This document shows, piece by piece, positions 60,301 to 64,000 of a DNA stretch of 64,000 nucleotides. The notes under the pieces are model-generated. The model was not told where the DNA came from, searched no databases, and was given only the letters and a program-made list of their open reading frames with translations. Position 1 is the first letter of the stretch. The number at the start of each line of letters is the position of its first letter. Position numbers and translations under genes: made by a program. Source of the DNA: Grammothele lineata (taxonomy: Eukaryota > Basidiomycota > Agaricomycetes > Polyporales > Polyporaceae); contig NDFF03000174.1 in the NCBI GenBank assembly GCA_002150815.3, positions 1 to 64,000 on the forward strand, read 5' to 3'.

Positions 60301-63157
60301 GCTACTGTGCTCATACGTGATTTGCAGAAATCGGGGAGAAGGGGATCACTCTTTCCGGCGGGCAGCGTGCGCGGATTGCTCTTGCTCGCGCGCTCTATTC
60401 TCCTGCTAAGGTATGCCGCGCGTCTGCATTTATGTCATATATCTGACAGGTTTTCAGGTCATACTACTCGATGACCCGTGAGTAGTCGCCGATCGGCTTC
60501 TACACAGGTCGCTGTGCTGACGTGTTCTAGACTCGCCGCAGTGGACCAGCATACGGCGACGCACCTTGTCAAGAGGGCCCTCTCTGGAGATCTGGCCAGA
60601 GACCGTACAATTATCCTTGTCACTCACCACGTCAGCCTTTGCCTTCCCCTGTCCACATACCTGGTAGAATTGTCTTCGGGGATAGTCGCACGCAGCGGCT
60701 CCCCTTGCGAGCTACAGGAACGAGGAGAACTTGAACGGCTCGTTGAGGCTGAAGATACTGGAGAAGAGGACAGCACAGCGGCTTCTTCGGAAACCGAGGT
60801 AGACAACGAAGCTGACCTCGGCAAAGCGACCGGGAAAGGCAGCGCTAGTGGGAATGGTCATGAGTTCGCAGACTACAGCAAAGGCAAGCTAGTCGAAGAG
60901 GAAGCGCGCGCGGAAGGCCGCGTCTCTATGCGTACTTACTGGACGTACATCCGTGCGGCAGGGGTTGTGTATTGGATACTCGCCTTCACAGCTATGCTTT
61001 CCCTCCGGTTCATCAACATCACCTCCCAGGTAGGCACATCATCATCTCAGGCCTCTTCAATAGTGTTCTGAACCGTTTGCAGCTTTTCATGGCTAAGTGG
61101 GGCGAAGCCTACGAACATACAGACTCCAGTGAAAACGACACAGTCCTGCATACCGAGACGGCTTGGGACAACCTACCACCACCGGACAAGGACGTCAAAC
61201 CCTGGCTCATGATCTACCTATACATCTCCCTCGCGGGTGCATTCACTGTCCTCTTCCAGATCTCGATCGGGTACTATTCCAGCCTGCAAGCTTCCCGTAC
61301 GCTGTTCAACGGCATGCTCCGACGCCTCTCCCGCGCCCCTGCCCGGTTCTTTGACATCACACCCATCGGGCGCATCCTCAACCGCTTCACGTCCGACATA
61401 TCCACCGTCGACCAAGCGCTCCAAAATTCTGGGCGAGCGGCGCTTGGAGGCATGCTCAACTTTGTCATCTCATTCGCCGTCATCATCTCCGTCGTGCCGT
61501 CATTTGCGCCGTTCGCTCTCGTCATCGCGTGGTTGTACATCCGTCTCGCGCCGTCGTATGTGCGGGCGTCGCGCGACCTACGTCGGCTGGAGAGCATATC
61601 GATGTCTCCGACTTTTGCGGGCTTCGACGAACTCTTGCGTGGGTTGCCGCACGTACGGGCGTTTGGAATGGAGGAGAGGTACCAAGACAGGTTCTACCAG
61701 CGGGTGGATAAGTTCCAATCATTTGATCATGTTTACGTGCGTACTCTCTTGGCTTTTCCGGGAAAGACGTCCTGATTGTGTTGTAACAGTGGCTGATCGC
61801 GGGGTGGCTGAACTGGCGATACGACTGTATGGGTTTTCGACCATTCTATGCGTCCCTTCGACTAATTTTTATTCGTTCAGGCCTGGGATCAGTCGTCGTC
61901 TTTATGACCACAATTTTTGCACTGGCCACCTCCGTTTCCCCCGGCTATGCTGCCCTCGTCATCGTTCAAGCCGCCAGTTTCGCAGACGCTTCAAGAATGC
62001 TGGTCAGGGTTCTGGCCCAAGTAGAACTTGACTTCAACTCCGTTGAGCGAATCGTAGAATATCTAGAGGTCCCACAAGAGGCTCCTGCAGTGATCGAAGA
62101 GAAACGTCCCCCTGCCGCTTGGCCGACCAGCAATGGGGAACTCGTGGTCGAGAACCTTGTAGTCAAGTACGCCCCTCGTCTTCCCGCCGTCCTCAAGAGT
62201 ATCTCTTTTTATGTCAAGCCTACGGAGAAAATTGGTGTTGTAAGCTAACGCTCAGCTTTCTCGGCAGTGGGTTGTCGTAACGTGATGGCATTCTTTGTCA
62301 GGTCGGCAGAACTGGGTCGGGAAAGTCTACATTGGCCATGTCGCTTCTCAGGATGATCGAGCCCGCGGCTGGCCATATCATGTATGAGCCGTCTCATCAT
62401 ATGTTACAGCATTCTACTAACATGTTCTTACAGAATTGATGGGATTGATATCACGACCATCGGCCTTGAAGACCTGCGTAGCCGAATAGTGGGTGTCTCC
62501 TGGCGTTTCTTTGTTTGTATCATGTCTGAACGGTTGGCGTGCGCCCGTCACAGACCATCATCAGTCAGGACGTATCCCTGTTTTCCGGCACGCTCCGGAG
62601 CAACCTGGACCCCTTCAACGAACACACCGACCAGGAATGCTGGGACGTCCTTGAGCGATGTCATCTTACAACAGTCCTGAAGGGCTCTCTCCAACGCTCC
62701 GACGGCCCTCACACAATCACACTGGACATGCCGATCAGCCAAACGGGTTCACTAAGTGCGGGCGAACGCCAGCTTGTGGCGATGGCGCGCGCTATTCTCC
62801 GCCGTAGCAACGTGGTCATATTGGACGAGGCGACTTCGCAAATTGACTCCGTCCTGGATGACCAGGTACGTTCGAGTCCTTCAGTGCTAATTCTGGGCGG
62901 ATCTAACATGGATTCTGTGTTCTCAGATACAACGAACAATACGGGAGGAGTTCTCAGGGGCGATCGTGATTACAATCGCTCATCGCCTTAAGACCGTGCT
63001 TGACTATGACCGCATCATGGTCCTTGGCGGAGGTGAAATCGTCGAGTTTGAGGCGCCGAATGCTCTCCTTAGCAAGCCGGGCGGCGCATTCAGAGACATG
63101 TGCCGAGCAAGTTCGGATCGAAGGGTAACTCAGGCCGTTATGGAAGCTTCACGCTGA
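57307..63157 (+). CDS. ABCC-family full-size ABC transporter (MRP/bile-pigment type)
   Basis: Twenty-two exons give 1556 aa; boundaries include 57307-57750, 57819-58079, 58138-58325, 59733-60008, 60328-60410, 60458-60477, 60531-61029, 61083-61736 and 62927-63157. Order: an N-terminal membrane region, FWSWSTFSFVEPLFK, TMD1 (WFTRRCYERTRGQL, LKRRDVSG, MNTVNELFQNIRFLKFYGW). NBD1 has SGPTGSGKSALL, QNPWLEHATIRDNI, LSGGQRARIALARAL and VILLDDPLAAVD. After an acidic linker come TMD2 and NBD2 (GRTGSGKSTLAM, LSAGERQLVAMARAI, VVILDEATSQID, ITIAHRLKTV). NBD1 has Asp in place of the catalytic Glu and NBD2 keeps Glu, the usual ABCC asymmetry. It likely exports organic anions or drugs at the plasma or vacuolar membrane. 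Intron 12 is GC-AG. Confidence 0.92.
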
Positions 63158-63626
63158 AGCGGGCAGATCGCTGGATTGGGTTCATCAGTGTAGTTATATA
63201 TTGGCTTTGGATTCTCGGGCACATTCATCGTTAGGAGGACATACTTTACTATCAGGACGGCACCGTACTCGGGGCTGCCGCGCTAATAAATTCGTCGGGG
63301 TATTTGGCGATGGACTTTTCAACATGCAGCGCGGCCATTTGCATTTAAGTTTCCGGGATCAACGCCGGTGACCGCAGTTTATTTGAGGCAGCAACGAGAG
63401 ATTGCGAACTGGACGCTTCGCGGCCGAGGCCGCCACGATGGGCGGTGTCGTGTTAGATGCGGCTGTGGCTGTTGACAGGAGCCGGGACGCCAGTGTCAAC
63501 GTGCTAGGGCGCAACATTAAGGGCTCCTCCGCCCGTCATGCTCGTCTCCCCACGCGTCGCACTTGCTTTCTTACTACCACCCTCGTATATCCTACCGGAT
63601 ATTCTCGAAGCAACCTGCCGACAAGA

Positions 63627-64000
63627 ATGTCCTACCCCGGGCAGCCCGACGTAGTTTCAGGGGAGCAGTACAGATATGCGCTCACCAACTTTGTGAGTAG
63701 CATGCACGTAGAGGCTACCGTCGATGTGCTGATAGCCATTGCTTTCACAGCGTATCGCGCACGAGAAAGTAGAGGAGCAGCGGGGCCAGCTGCAGGAGCA
63801 GGAGAAACAGGTCGCGCTCCTCCGCGCCCGTATCGCGCTCCTCGAGGGCACGGGCCAAAACAGCCATCTTGGAGTGAGCAAGCTGGGTGGGAACTCTGTC
63901 GACGACTTCTCTATCAAGGTACGCCCCTTCAGTACTTAGCGAATGTGCATCGGGGCATCTCACATCGACGAACTCCTGCCAACTAGAACGCTGCGTCGGG
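63627..64000 (+). CDS. Coiled-coil protein, 5' part (cut by window edge)
   Basis: Three exons are visible (63627-63692, 63751-63918, 63987 to the window end). They start MSYPGQPDVVSGEQYRYALT, then NFRIAHEKVEEQRGQLQEQE and LLRARIALLEG, a strong coiled coil, followed by GGNSVDDFSIKNAAS. The first two introns are 58 and 68 nt. The gene continues to the right. I do not recognise the family from this N-terminus, which resembles the start of other basidiomycete coiled-coil proteins of unknown function. Confidence 0.65.

Overview
The window is nuclear DNA of a basidiomycete fungus, most likely an Agaricomycete. Almost every gene is cut by many 47-70 nt GT-AG introns. The encoded proteins (eisosome PIL1, Mediator MED5, ATG15, neutral trehalase, PEX14, GRIP golgin) are fungal-type eukaryotic proteins. 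There is no operon structure. All gene models were assembled by hand from reading frame, splice signals and recalled family motifs. Every complete spliced model closes in frame, and nothing was searched against a database.

Layout. 1-8.7 kb: an unidentified 3' exon, an F-box protein (-), the tRNA Um44 methyltransferase TRM44 (-), a U6 snRNA gene (+), eisosome PIL1 (-) and eIF4E (-). 8.7-15.2 kb: a gene-poor gap, then two divergently transcribed genes of one unnamed family with identical internal exon sizes (157 and 69 nt), then the Tudor splicing factor SPF30 (+). 15.2-24.7 kb: another gap, RIO2 kinase (-), N-alpha-acetyltransferase NAA40 (+, seven short exons), glycine cleavage H protein (-) and mitochondrial EF-Tu (-). 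25.0-38.0 kb: PEX14, a GRIP golgin and MED5 (all +), a vacuolar-type zinc CDF transporter (-) and eIF3h (+). 38.8-41.5 kb: a secreted DPBB (expansin-like) protein and an F-box gene that stops at a repeat motif. 41.5-46.4 kb: a repeat island with a ~742 bp palindrome, and a PEX11-type peroxin whose last exon runs in frame into the C-terminal tail of a Plavaka-type transposon protein. 47.4-64 kb: a repetitive disordered protein, the autophagic lipase ATG15 (-), neutral trehalase (-), a 22-exon ABCC transporter (+) and the start of a coiled-coil protein cut by the window edge.

Most genes are housekeeping: translation (eIF4E, eIF3h, RIO2, mitochondrial EF-Tu, TRM44), splicing (U6, SPF30), membrane and organelle biology (PIL1, PEX14, PEX11, golgin, ATG15, CDF, ABCC) and transcription (MED5). 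The unusual parts are the divergent paralog pair at 10.5-14.0 kb and the transposon-associated island at 41.4-46.4 kb.
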